Shown in pieces: positions 1 to 5,943 of a stretch of 8,432 bases of DNA. Every line of letters begins with the position of its first letter. Position 1 is the first letter of the stretch. The notes below the pieces were generated by a model. The model ran no database searches. It was not told the DNA's origin and saw nothing but the letters and a program-made list of their open reading frames with translations. The DNA comes from Azoarcus sp. (GTDB lineage Bacteria; Pseudomonadota; Gammaproteobacteria; Burkholderiales; Rhodocyclaceae): contig JAIRLA010000262.1 in the NCBI GenBank assembly GCA_031259795.1, positions 1 to 8,432 of the forward strand. Reading direction: 5' to 3'. Position numbers and translations under genes: made by a program.

Positions 1-286
1 ATCGCTCGCTCCCCAAAAAAGGGGAAGGAGACCCGACTTCGGCAATCGCTACAAGTCCTTGTTGTACATTGATGATTTTTTGAGGGTATTCCATGGCTTG
101 ACCTGCGGGACGCTGCACAAAATTTCTCTTGTCTTGCGCTGTCTCGCCTTGGACCTCCTCCGCACCGACACCTCCCGTTCCATCAACCCACCCGGAAAAC
201 TCAAAACCGCTGCATACAATCCATCCAGATTATCTGGCTACCGTGCTGCAATTACGCAAAATTTGATGCTCCGGCCCTGCCGTCAG
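1..286. other. Intergenic stretch without a recognisable gene
   Basis: No reading frame here resembles a known protein and none has a convincing ribosome binding site. The longest plus-strand frame begins at 59, but it runs on into the repeat element that follows, which argues against a real gene. Base composition is less GC-rich than in the trp genes. Positions 11-24 form a small CCCC/GGGG hairpin around an A6 run. The A6GGGG part resembles the tail of the repeat modules found at 370-384 (minus strand) and 8097-8114, so the window may open inside another repeat copy. Confidence 0.4.
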
Positions 287-427
287 GGGCGGGAGAGGGT
301 TTCTTTTCATACGGAGCGCAGCGACGCTGTTTTCTTTGTGGTGGGGCGTAGACAGCGTTCCCTTCCTCCGTCCCCTTTTTTATCCAGCGGCGCTGCGCGC
401 CGAATGGTTGGAAACCCTCTCCCGCCC
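287..427. repeat. MITE-like element with 43-bp terminal inverted repeats
   Basis: Positions 287-303 (GGGCGGGAGAGGGTTTC) are the exact reverse complement of 411-427. The match continues inward after a 4-base unmatched step: 308-329 pairs with 385-406 at 19 of 22 positions. The two ends therefore form imperfect inverted repeats of 43 bases, 36 of them identical, around a 55-base centre (330-384). There is no coding capacity for a transposase. The inner part of the repeat (CGGAGCGCAGCGACGCTG and variants) recurs at 546-568, 2581-2605, 4611-4634 and 8073-8094, so this is one member of a dispersed family. It could be a MITE moved in trans by an unseen transposase, or a REP/BIME-like palindrome. 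I do not recognise it as a named element. Confidence 0.65.
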
Positions 428-448
428 TTCGAGCACCCTTTCGCCCGC

Positions 449-568
449 CAAGCGGGGGAGGGAAGGCCATCGGAAGAATGCGTCATTGCAAAATGAAAAG
501 GGGGGAGGAACATGAAATGCCCGTCCACTTCCCGCCGCAAGAAAACCAGCGGCGCTTCGTTCCATACA
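449..568 (-). repeat. Second composite copy of the dispersed repeat modules
   Basis: Read on the minus strand, this starts with the core module at 568-546 (GGAACGAAGCGCCGCTGG). It continues through a stretch ending GTGGACGGGCATTTCAT, seen also at 4640-4670 with few changes. It then runs into CAATGACG and a CTTCCGATGG...CCTCCCCCGCT block (488-451). That last block is shared, on the opposite strand relative to the core module, with 4540-4578. The copy abuts the 287-427 element, so 287-568 is practically solid repeat. No protein is encoded. Confidence 0.55.
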
Positions 569-602
569 GCGCGCACCGACAGGGTTTCCGCGCGCGCAAG
601 CT

Positions 603-642
603 CCGGACGCGGGGGCGCGTCTCGCCGCGGCGCCGCGTCCGG
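603..642 (-). terminator. Hairpin just downstream of trpD, possible terminator
   Basis: CCGGACGCGG at 603-612 is a perfect inverted repeat of 633-642, giving a very GC-rich 10-bp stem. It begins seven bases past the trpD stop codon, a usual place for a terminator of the minus-strand trpGD transcript. No T-run follows the stem on the minus strand, so it is not a classical intrinsic terminator. It may instead be an mRNA-stabilising hairpin or another repeat remnant. Confidence 0.4.
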
Positions 643-648
643 CGGCGC

Positions 649-1680
649 TTATTTGAAGCGCTGGTTATAGCTCACGAACGCTTCCATTTTGGCCCTCGCC
701 GCGCCTGATTCGAACATGGCGCGCGCGCGGGCGATGCCGTCGGCGATGGAGGCGGTTACGTTGGCGGCATAGAGCGCCACGCCGGAATTGAAGATCACGA
801 TGTCGCGCGCCGGGCCGGGCTGGTTGTCGAGCACGGCGCGCATCACTCCGATCGACTCTTCGGAAGTCTCCACCCGCAGGTTGCGCGTTCCCGCCATGGC
901 GATGCCGAAATCCTCGGGATGGATGACGTATTCGGTGATCTTGCCGTCCTTCAGTTCGCCAACCATCGTCGCCGCGCCCAGGCTGACTTCGTCGACGCCG
1001 TCCAGCCCATGCACGACGATGACGTGCTTGCCGCCGAGCCGCGCCATGACCCGCACCAGGATGCCCACCAGATCGGGATGGAAGACGCCCAGCAGGCTGT
1101 TGGGCGCGTCCGCCGGATTGATGAGCGGCCCGAGGATGTTGAAGATGGTGCGCACCCCCATCTCGCGCCGTACCGGGGCGATGTTCTTCATCGCGGCGTG
1201 GAAGTTGGGCGCGAACATGAAACCGAGGCCGGTGTCGGCGATACAAGCGGCCACCTGTTCGGCGCCCAGCCCGAGGCTCGCGCCCAGCGCCTCGATGGCG
1301 TCCGCCGCGCCCGATTTCGACGACACGCCGCGATTGCCGTGCTTGGCGACCCGCGCTCCGGCGGCGGCGATCACGAAAGCGCTCGTGGTGGAAATGTTGA
1401 AGGTATGCGAACCGTCGCCGCCGGTGCCGACGATGTCGATGAAATTATCGGCGGGCGGCGGCACGTTGACCTTGGTCGCCATTTCGCGCAACACCGTGGC
1501 GGCGGCGGTGATTTCGCCGATGGTTTCTTTCTTGACGCGCAGGCCGGTGAGGATGGCCGCCGCCATGACGGGAGAAAGTTCGCCCAACATGATCTGGCGC
1601 ATCAGCGAGAGCATTTCGTCGTAGAAAATCTCGCGGTGTTCGATGGTGCGTTGCAGGGCTTCTTGCGGGGTGATGCTCAT
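649..1680 (-). CDS. trpD: Anthranilate phosphoribosyltransferase TrpD
   Basis: This is the second enzyme of tryptophan synthesis. It transfers phosphoribosyl from PRPP to anthranilate to give N-(5'-phosphoribosyl)anthranilate in the cytoplasm. The 343-residue protein has the usual length and is uninterrupted. The family motifs are visible: GTGGD at 85-89 (PRPP diphosphate loop), NIST at 95-98, KHGNR at 113-117, the [16 protein letters not shown] segment at 171-186 (anthranilate site), and the metal-binding Asp-Glu pair at 230-231. An N-terminal helical domain (about 1-75) precedes the phosphoribosyltransferase fold. The ATG at 1680 is supported by the usual family N-terminus and lies 21 bases after the trpG stop, so the two genes are almost certainly cotranscribed. 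Downstream there is only a hairpin and repeats, with no trpC. Confidence 0.97.
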   Translation of the reverse strand: MSITPQEALQRTIEHREIFYDEMLSLMRQIMLGELSPVMAAAILTGLRVKKETIGEITAAATVLREMATKVNVPPPADNFIDIVGTGGDGSHTFNISTTSAFVIAAAGARVAKHGNRGVSSKSGAADAIEALGASLGLGAEQVAACIADTGLGFMFAPNFHAAMKNIAPVRREMGVRTIFNILGPLINPADAPNSLLGVFHPDLVGILVRVMARLGGKHVIVVHGLDGVDEVSLGAATMVGELKDGKITEYVIHPEDFGIAMAGTRNLRVETSEESIGVMRAVLDNQPGPARDIVIFNSGVALYAANVTASIADGIARARAMFESGAARAKMEAFVSYNQRFK

Positions 1681-1701
1681 GTTCGCTCCAGTCTTCCGGT
1701 A

Positions 1702-2280
1702 TCAGGCGGCGCGTGTGCCGAGGAAATTTTCCAGGAGATCGTGACCATGCTCGGTCATGATGGATTCGGGATGAAATTGCACGCCTTCGATCTTATGCGC
1801 GCGATGGCGCACGCCCATGATTTCGCCGTCATCCGTCCACGCGGTGATCTCAAAGCAAGCGGGCAGATTCTCGCGTTCGATGGCGAGCGAGTGGTAGCGC
1901 GTGCAGGTGACAGGATCGGGCAGGCCGCGGAATACGCCGAGGCCGCCGTGGCGCACTGGCGAAGTCTTGCCGTGCATGAGTTTTTTCGCATGCACGATCC
2001 GGCCGCCGAAAGCCGCTCCGATGCTCTGGTGGCCGAGACAGACGCCGAGAATAGGGATTTTCCCGGCGAAGGCGCGAATCGCCGCCACCGAAATACCCGC
2101 CTTTTCCGGCGAACACGGCCCCGGCGAAATCACCAGATGCGAAGGGGCTTGCGCGGCGATCCCTTCGAGCGTGATCGCGTCATTGCGAAACACCCGCACC
2201 GCGGCGCCGAGTTCGCCGAAATACTGCACGAGGTTGTAGGTGAAGCTGTCGTAGTTGTCGATCATCAATAGGTTTGCCAT
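1702..2280 (-). CDS. trpG: Anthranilate/aminodeoxychorismate synthase glutamine amidotransferase TrpG/PabA
   Basis: This is the glutaminase subunit that releases ammonia from glutamine for anthranilate synthase (with TrpE). In many bacteria it also serves aminodeoxychorismate synthase (with PabB), linking tryptophan and folate synthesis. The 192-residue class I amidotransferase is complete. It has the [10 protein letters not shown]-terminus (8-16), SPGP at 52-55, the nucleophile elbow GVCLGHQ with Cys81, and the HPES triad partners His170 and Glu172. The frame stays open upstream of the ATG at 2280, but the family N-terminus ([11 protein letters not shown] type) and an AGAGG-like site at 2286-2290 fix the start. 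It precedes trpD by 21 bases. No trpE is present upstream, so the partner subunit must be encoded elsewhere. Confidence 0.96.
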   Translation of the reverse strand: MANLLMIDNYDSFTYNLVQYFGELGAAVRVFRNDAITLEGIAAQAPSHLVISPGPCSPEKAGISVAAIRAFAGKIPILGVCLGHQSIGAAFGGRIVHAKKLMHGKTSPVRHGGLGVFRGLPDPVTCTRYHSLAIERENLPACFEITAWTDDGEIMGVRHRAHKIEGVQFHPESIMTEHGHDLLENFLGTRAA

Positions 2281-2344
2281 CGCCGCCTCTTCATGCCCGG
2301 GATCGCGTCGGCTCGAAGCGACCGGCCCGTGACCGTCACGCGCG

Positions 2345-2376
2345 AGTGTAACACCGCTCCCCCGCGCCCCTGTCCA
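2345..2376 (-). promoter_or_regulatory. Weak candidate promoter for trpGD
   Basis: On the minus strand, TGGACA (2376-2371) and TACACT (2350-2345) resemble -35 and -10 boxes. The spacing is 20 bases, longer than ideal. The site lies about 65 bases before the trpG start. Closer to the gene, CGTGA and TCACG form a short inverted repeat around 2330-2342. No leader peptide with tryptophan codons or attenuator-like structure was seen between here and trpG. Confidence 0.25.
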
Positions 2377-2437
2377 TGTCTCCAGTGCGCGGCCCCTGCC
2401 CGTCCCCCTGATCGACAGTGCGCGCGCGCCCCATTCC

Positions 2438-2511
2438 GTCATTGCGGGCGCGGCGAGTCCAACCCGCCGGCGGCATGGATCGCCGCGTCGATCGCGCTCC
2501 TCGCGATGACG
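2438..2511. repeat. 74-bp hairpin repeat with CGTCATTGCG ends
   Basis: The element begins CGTCATTGCG and ends CGCGATGACG, which are inverted repeats with one mismatch. The interior is also partly self-complementary (GCGGCGAG.../...GCTCCTCGC). Sequences with these CGTCATTGCGAGG...GGCAATCC ends are widespread non-coding palindromes in many bacterial genomes. A shorter relative stands at 4570-4604, and a bare CGTCATTGC sits at 481-489. It lies between trpG and the integrase remnant and directly precedes another module of the dispersed family. The likely nature is a REP-like palindromic element. Confidence 0.6.
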
Positions 2512-2633
2512 AGTCTTTCCAATGAATTCCTCTCCTCCGCCCAGGCGGCAAGGGTGGCCACAGGCCAAGAGAGGGCGCCGTTCCACACGGAGCGAATCGA
2601 CGCTGATTTTCTCTGGCGCAACGAGGTGGACGA
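2512..2633 (+). repeat. Third composite copy of the dispersed repeat modules
   Basis: Read on the plus strand, this stretch aligns block by block with the reverse complement of about 486-385. The order is a CTTTCCAATG...CCTCTCCTCCGC block, a GGCGGCAAGGGTG block, a GAGAGGGCG block, then the core module TTCCACACGGAGCGAATCGACGCTG at 2581-2605. The following GATTTTCTCTGGCG and GAGGTGGACG match the tail of the copy at 568-496. It is more diverged than the other copies. The remaining bases up to 2676 hold only the ribosome binding site of the integrase remnant. Confidence 0.5.
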
Positions 2634-2676
2634 CGACAACATCCAGGCCATGACTCGCCACTCGAAGGAGTTTGAC

Positions 2677-3247
2677 ATGGCACTCACCGACACCGCCGTC
2701 CGGCAGGTAAAGGCCACCAATCCGCACGTGCATCGCAAGCAGAAACGGCAGCCTGTCCGGCGAACAACATACGCTTGAGACAGTGTTTCATCAGTGGCTC
2801 GCACGGCATGCGCTGGAAATCAAGACCGGCGCGCACAGCACGCATGCGGCCATTCTGCGCACCTTCGGCAAGGACGTTCTGCCCTTCTTGGGAAAACGCC
2901 CGATCCTTGACCTCCGGCGTCCCGGTCTCCTGGAAGTGATCGAGCGAATCGGGGCGCTCTTGGTTTCGGAGCATGTACGCGGCCATCTCATACCGCAACG
3001 GGCTGACCGTGCACGGCATCCGGGCGACTTTTTCCACCGCGTTCAATGAAATCGGCTATCCGCTAGGCGTGGATCGAGGCGCAGTTGTCGCATTCCGACC
3101 CGAACGCGATTCGCGCCGCCTGCAACCATGCCGAATACGTGGAGCAGCGCCGCCGAATGATGCAGGATTGGGCGGATCAGCCGGATTCGTGCGAACAGAG
3201 CCAAGTTGAAAAAGCGAACCGGCCTTTGGTCGTCCATCTGGATCCGC
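2677..3247 (+). pseudogene. Decayed P4-type tyrosine integrase
   Basis: Four pieces of one site-specific recombinase are spread over three frames. The N-terminus [14 protein letters not shown] (2677 on, frame 1, with AAGGAG at 2665-2670) jumps after about 14 residues to HRKQKR. A frame-2 piece from about 2768 carries the core-binding domain ([12 protein letters not shown]..., DVLPFLGKRPILDL, LLEVIERI). A frame-3 piece from about 2973 carries LTVHGIRATFSTAFNEIGYP with the catalytic HxxR. A frame-1 piece from 3067 carries WIEAQLSHSDP and HAEYVEQRRRMMQDWAD. Compared with the roughly 400 residues usual for the family, much of the N-terminal domain and about 100 residues before the HxxR are deleted. 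The position expected for the nucleophilic Tyr (AAY in relatives) reads AAC, a Cys. It cannot be functional. It marks a former genomic island or prophage. No tRNA or attachment site is visible nearby. Confidence 0.88.
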
Positions 3248-3265
3248 CTCACCGCCAAGCAAGAG

Positions 3266-3976
3266 TCACTCCATGCCAAGATCCTGAACGAAGCGCGAGT
3301 GTTCGCCGATTTCCTTTTCGGGAACTCCGCTCTGGACACTGGTTATCCGGATGACTTCTTCGAGGATGGTCGCGCGCGTCCACGCGAGGGCTGGAGGCCG
3401 CGAGATTTCGATTCGGGGAAGGAGCGCCGCGACTGTTCCGAATTCCTGTGGAATCCGGGTTCTTTTTTGCCGGGTGAGACTGTCCGTCAGGAAGAGCGTC
3501 GCAAGGCACAGGACAAACAGCGCGGCCAGGATCCGAGGGAATGGCCACAGCGCCAGCATTGCGTAAAGCAGGAATATTATCGGCACGCAGGCCTTGATTG
3601 CCATGACCCATGCCCGAAGGGGCGGGGGAAGCTCCAGTCTGGGCAGACCTGCACTCTGGGAAACCGCCAATGCGGTATTCAGTTGCTTCCAGCGTTCCGG
3701 CAGATAACGATCCTGTTGTATCAGTTCGGCAAGCGGCGTCATTGGACGGATTTTCCCGCGCGGAACGCCAAGGGTTTTTATCAACGCGGAACGCAGGTGA
3801 TAGAAGCGCATTTGTGACAGACAGGGAAGGGAAACGCCCTTGGTCAATGGAATTCGCGCAGCCACGTAATCCGCCAGATCGCCCGGGGTCTGGATTTGTG
3901 CCGCATCGTCATCGTTGATTTCGATACCGAAGGTTTCTTCCGCACTCAGTGCCAATTCAACCAGATCAAGTCCCAT
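3266..3976 (-). CDS. Membrane protein with acyl-carrier-like domains, probably 3'-truncated
   Basis: The 236-residue protein starts MGLDLVELALSAEETFGIEI, like the second half of an acyl carrier protein (helix II onward), followed by the usual acidic DDDAAQIQTPGDLADYV segment (22-38). Acyl carriers have a Ser in the DSxEL motif for phosphopantetheine. Here the position is Leu5, so this domain probably carries no cofactor. Residues 57-88 look like a second helical domain. Two adjacent membrane spans lie at about 124-143 and 145-166. The C-terminus (203-236, ending EIGEHSRFVQDLGME) resembles the first half of another acyl carrier domain and stops exactly where DSL would come. The stop lies only about 20 bases from the end of the convergent integrase remnant, so I infer the 3' end was lost. 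ATG 4018 is an alternative start 14 codons upstream. The role is unknown, and it may itself be a pseudogene. Confidence 0.6.
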   Translation of the reverse strand: MGLDLVELALSAEETFGIEINDDDAAQIQTPGDLADYVAARIPLTKGVSLPCLSQMRFYHLRSALIKTLGVPRGKIRPMTPLAELIQQDRYLPERWKQLNTALAVSQSAGLPRLELPPPLRAWVMAIKACVPIIFLLYAMLALWPFPRILAALFVLCLATLFLTDSLTRQKRTRIPQEFGTVAALLPRIEISRPPALAWTRATILEEVIRITSVQSGVPEKEIGEHSRFVQDLGME

Positions 3977-4109
3977 GATCCCGCCTTTCCCGTAATCCTG
4001 CAAAGAAGGGGCATTCATCCTGCCCGAACTCCATGAATTTCGCAAGACAATCAAATCTTCCCGGCGGCTCGGCGGCCAGCGTTGGAGCGTCCCGGCGCGC
4101 CCTTTACCC

Positions 4110-4531
4110 ATAAAGCAACACACCGGATCGCACGGCAGCCACAAAAGAAGCCACATTTTTGGCATAACGGGTCGCAATGTCCCGCCAGCGCTTCAAATGC
4201 AGAAACGCATTCTCCACCAGGCCGGTATCGATAGAGCGCCTTGTCATAGGCGCGTTGTACTTTCCGATTCCTCTTCGGTGGAATCACCACTTTCATCCCC
4301 GCCTCTTGCGCCTTCCCGACAATCGCGTTCGTATCGTAGCCGCGATCCGCCAGCAGGTATTGCGCCTCGATGTTTTGTTCGGGCGCCTTGGTGCAATCCG
4401 CCACGGGCCCCTCCGTGACAAGCACCTCGACAGGCATGCCGTACGCATCAACGGCCAGATGTATCTTGTTGTCGAGTCCGCCTTCGTCATCCCCATTGCC
4501 TGATTGCCACCCCGCGCCCCGGTCTGTACAT
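4110..4531 (-). pseudogene. IS5-family transposase, 5'-truncated and frameshifted
   Basis: Minus-strand translation gives the second half of an IS5-family DDE transposase. GARGGNQAMGMTK (about 4528-4485) leads, after a one-base frame change near 4483, to GGLDNKIHLAVDAYGMPVEV, then LLADRGYD with the second catalytic Asp, VIPPKRNRKVQRAYDKALYRYR, and after another frame change near 4220 LVENAFLHLKRWRDIATRYAKN with the catalytic Glu. A third frame change near 4128 restores IRCVALW. The first catalytic Asp and the whole N-terminal half are missing. The upstream edge falls at about 4535, right where the repeat at 4540 begins. No terminal inverted repeat of the insertion sequence could be identified at either end. 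It is inactive by any reading. Confidence 0.88.
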
Positions 4532-4539
4532 AGCCATCG

Positions 4540-4693
4540 AGCGGGGGAGGGGAAGCCATCGAAAGAACTCGTCATTGCGAGGGCCGCAGGCCCGTGGCAA
4601 TCCAGATCATTCCATCCGGCGCGCAGCGCCGCTGATTTCCTGGCGGTGGAGAGTGAACGGGCGTTTCATTCCTCCTTCCTTTTTATCCAGCGG
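4540..4693 (+). repeat. Fourth composite copy of the dispersed repeat modules
   Basis: The modules in order are: AGCGGGGGAGG...AAGCCATCG.AAGAA (4540-4568, also at 451-476); the CGTCATTGCGAGG hairpin with GGGCCGCAGGCCC and GGCAATCC (4570-4603); the core TTCCATCCGGCGCGCAGCGC onward (4610-4634); GGCGG...GTGAACGGGCGTTTCAT (4642-4669); and an inverted end CCTTTTTATCCAGCGG (4678-4693), which is the reverse of the core's CCGCTGGATAAAAAGG form seen at 371-390. It directly replaces the missing 5' half of the IS5 transposase. From 4694 to 4795 I see nothing recognisable. Confidence 0.6.
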
Positions 4694-4795
4694 TTCGCGG
4701 GTTTGCTCCCGCATCGCCATGACCTCATCGGCCAGCGCCGCGCGATTCGAGCCGCCCTCCCAAGCGCCGATCCCGCCAAAAGCTCGTAACGGACA

Positions 4796-4823
4796 TGAAA
4801 TTTCACTCTTGACTGAAATTTCA
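4796..4823. promoter_or_regulatory. Operator-like double palindrome upstream of the GbsR-type regulator
   Basis: TGAAATTTCA occurs twice, at 4796-4805 and 4814-4823, so the 28 bases form an almost perfect inverted repeat with an 8-base centre. Each half is itself a palindrome. The core TTTCACTCTTGACTGAAATT (4801-4820) recurs with two changes at 5451-5470, upstream of the next operon. TTGACT at 4809-4814 could be a -35 box buried in the operator, with a weak CACGAT at 4832-4837 as the -10. That arrangement would let a bound protein block transcription. Binding by the adjacent regulator is inference. Confidence 0.65.
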
Positions 4824-4845
4824 GAATGGCGCACGATCCGTCGCC

Positions 4846-5382
4846 ATGGAACTCACGCCGATCTCCGAACGATTCATCCTGCACTGGGGCGAAATGGGCG
4901 CGCGCTGGGGCGTCAACCGCAGCGTGGCGCAGATCCACGCCCTGCTCTATCTCGCCGGACGCCCGCTGGCGGCGGACGAGATCGCGGAAACGCTCTCGGT
5001 GGCGCGCTCCAACGTCAGCATGAGCCTCAAGGAACTCCTGTCATGGCGGTTGGTGAAGATCAGCCACGCCATGGGCGACCGGCGCGACCATTTCGAGACC
5101 TCGGGCGATGTCTGGGAATTGTTCAAGCTGATCGTCGAAGGCCGCAAGCAGCGCGAAGTCGAACCGACGCTCGCGGTACTCGGCGACATTCTCGCCCAGC
5201 CCGATTTCGCCCGGGAGACGCCAACGACGCAGCAACGCATCCGGGACACGCGCGAATTCATCCATACGCTCACCGCCTGGGCCGACGAGATGCTGCGGCA
5301 GGAGCCGGAAACCCTGATGAAAATCCTCAAGATGGGCGCGAAAGTGCGCAAGTTCGTACGGGGAAACAAGGAAAGAAAATGA
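4846..5382 (+). CDS. GbsR/MarR-family transcriptional regulator
   Basis: This is a 178-residue winged helix-turn-helix protein of the GbsR/MarR type, predicted to act as a cytoplasmic dimeric repressor. The recognition region is clear: LAADEIAETLSVARSNVSMSLKELLSWRLV at about 41-70, then a wing with GDRRDHFET at 77-85. Helical dimerisation segments follow (about 87-178), ending in a basic tail (KVRKFVRGNKERK). The N-terminus FILHWGEMGARWGVNRSVAQIHALLYL is typical of the GbsR group rather than classical MarR. ATG 4846 is preferred because it gives this family N-terminus, although the ribosome binding site is poor. A strong inverted repeat lies just upstream and a near-copy lies before the next operon. 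Autoregulation and control of the downstream genes are therefore likely. The effector ligand cannot be deduced. Confidence 0.9.
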   Translation: MELTPISERFILHWGEMGARWGVNRSVAQIHALLYLAGRPLAADEIAETLSVARSNVSMSLKELLSWRLVKISHAMGDRRDHFETSGDVWELFKLIVEGRKQREVEPTLAVLGDILAQPDFARETPTTQQRIRDTREFIHTLTAWADEMLRQEPETLMKILKMGAKVRKFVRGNKERK

Positions 5383-5391
5383 GATAACGGC

Positions 5392-5416
5392 GGCGGGGTC
5401 CGGCTCCGCCCCTTTT
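5392..5416 (+). terminator. Intrinsic terminator after the GbsR-type regulator
   Basis: GGCGGGG (5392-5398) pairs with CTCCGCC (5404-5410), with one G-T pair, to form a 7-bp stem. The loop is five bases (TCCGG), and CCTTTT follows at 5411-5416. It begins ten bases after the regulator stop codon and lies before the operator-like site at 5451. The regulator and the next operon are therefore probably separate transcripts. The T-run is short, so termination may be partial. Confidence 0.5.
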
Positions 5417-5448
5417 CGCGCGGCTTGCCCGCTTTTTTTGGGCGCGCA

Positions 5449-5470
5449 AGTTTCACTTTTTACTGAAATT
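5449..5470. promoter_or_regulatory. Operator-like site upstream of the DCC/SDR/DUF2269 operon
   Basis: TTTCACTTTTTACTGAAATT (5451-5470) matches the site before the regulator gene (4801-4820) at 18 of 20 positions. It keeps the TTTCA-N8-TGAAA inverted repeat. It ends 22 bases before the start codon of the first operon gene. The outer arms of the double palindrome are less well kept here (AAGTTTCA against TGAAATTA), so affinity may differ. A TTTACT at 5459-5464 could serve as a -35 box. No clear -10 box was found. Confidence 0.62.
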
Positions 5471-5492
5471 ACGAACATAAAGGACAAGCATC

Positions 5493-5930
5493 ATGGATAG
5501 CGACATCTACCCGCTGGAATTCCTCTACGACGGCGACTGCGCCATCTGCCGTTGCGATGTGGCGAACCTGCGCCGCCGCGACCGGCAGCGGCGGCTGCGC
5601 TTCATCGACGTCGCCGACCCGGCGTTCGACCCCGCCCCCTACGGACGCGCGCGCGAAGCCCTGCTCGCCCGCATCACCGCGCGCCGCGCCGACGGCCTCA
5701 TCGTCGAAGGGCCGGAAGTCTTCCGGCTGGCGCTCGCGGCGGTCGGCCTCGGCTGGATCGCCGCGCCCACGCGCCTGCCTGTGCTGGCGCAGATCACCGA
5801 ACTGGCCTATGCCTGCTTCGCCCGCCACCGCACGTGGTTGTCGAAGCATTTCGGCGGCATTTTCCGGCGGATGACGCCGCCGGAGTGCGCGGACGACGTC
5901 TGCCATGTTTCGCCACTACACAAGCCATGA
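5493..5930 (+). CDS. DCC-family thiol-disulfide oxidoreductase (DUF393)
   Basis: This is a 145-residue small thioredoxin-fold protein of the DCC (DUF393) family. The diagnostic FLYDGDCAIC start is at 10-19, giving a CxxC pair at Cys16 and Cys19. FIDVADPAF (about 37-45) and a hydrophobic helical middle (about 83-110) follow, as usual in the family. There is no signal peptide, so the redox site is presumably cytoplasmic or at the inner face of the membrane. The start is fixed by AAGGA at 5480-5484 and the family N-terminus. The gene is first in an operon and ends 13 bases before the SDR-DoxX gene. The physiological substrate is unknown for the family. The operon places it beside two membrane proteins, suggesting membrane-linked redox work. 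Confidence 0.9.
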   Translation: MDSDIYPLEFLYDGDCAICRCDVANLRRRDRQRRLRFIDVADPAFDPAPYGRAREALLARITARRADGLIVEGPEVFRLALAAVGLGWIAAPTRLPVLAQITELAYACFARHRTWLSKHFGGIFRRMTPPECADDVCHVSPLHKP

Positions 5931-5943
5931 CCGGAGGTTCGCC

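Noticed and set aside
59..496. Plus-strand frame of 145 codons near the left edge
   Set aside because: Its second half is the inverted-repeat element itself and its first half resembles nothing known. There is no ribosome binding site.
287..568. Possible CRISPR array in the repeat-dense block
   Set aside because: The repeats are inverted and of unequal spacing, without regular spacers or cas genes.
919..2271. Plus-strand open frame of 450 codons across trpD and trpG
   Set aside because: It is the antisense shadow of two certain genes, with the His/Arg/Asp-rich composition typical of such shadows and no family resemblance.
2281..2733. Longer N-terminus for TrpG using the open frame upstream of 2280
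   Set aside because: The extension runs through repeat DNA, has no amidotransferase similarity, and the normal family N-terminus begins at 2280.
3977..4177. Upstream extension of the carrier-like membrane protein to a start at 4177
   Set aside because: The extra residues lie in the transposase remnant and include a shifted-frame copy of its C-terminus. The carrier-like N-terminus begins at 3976, or at the latest 4018.
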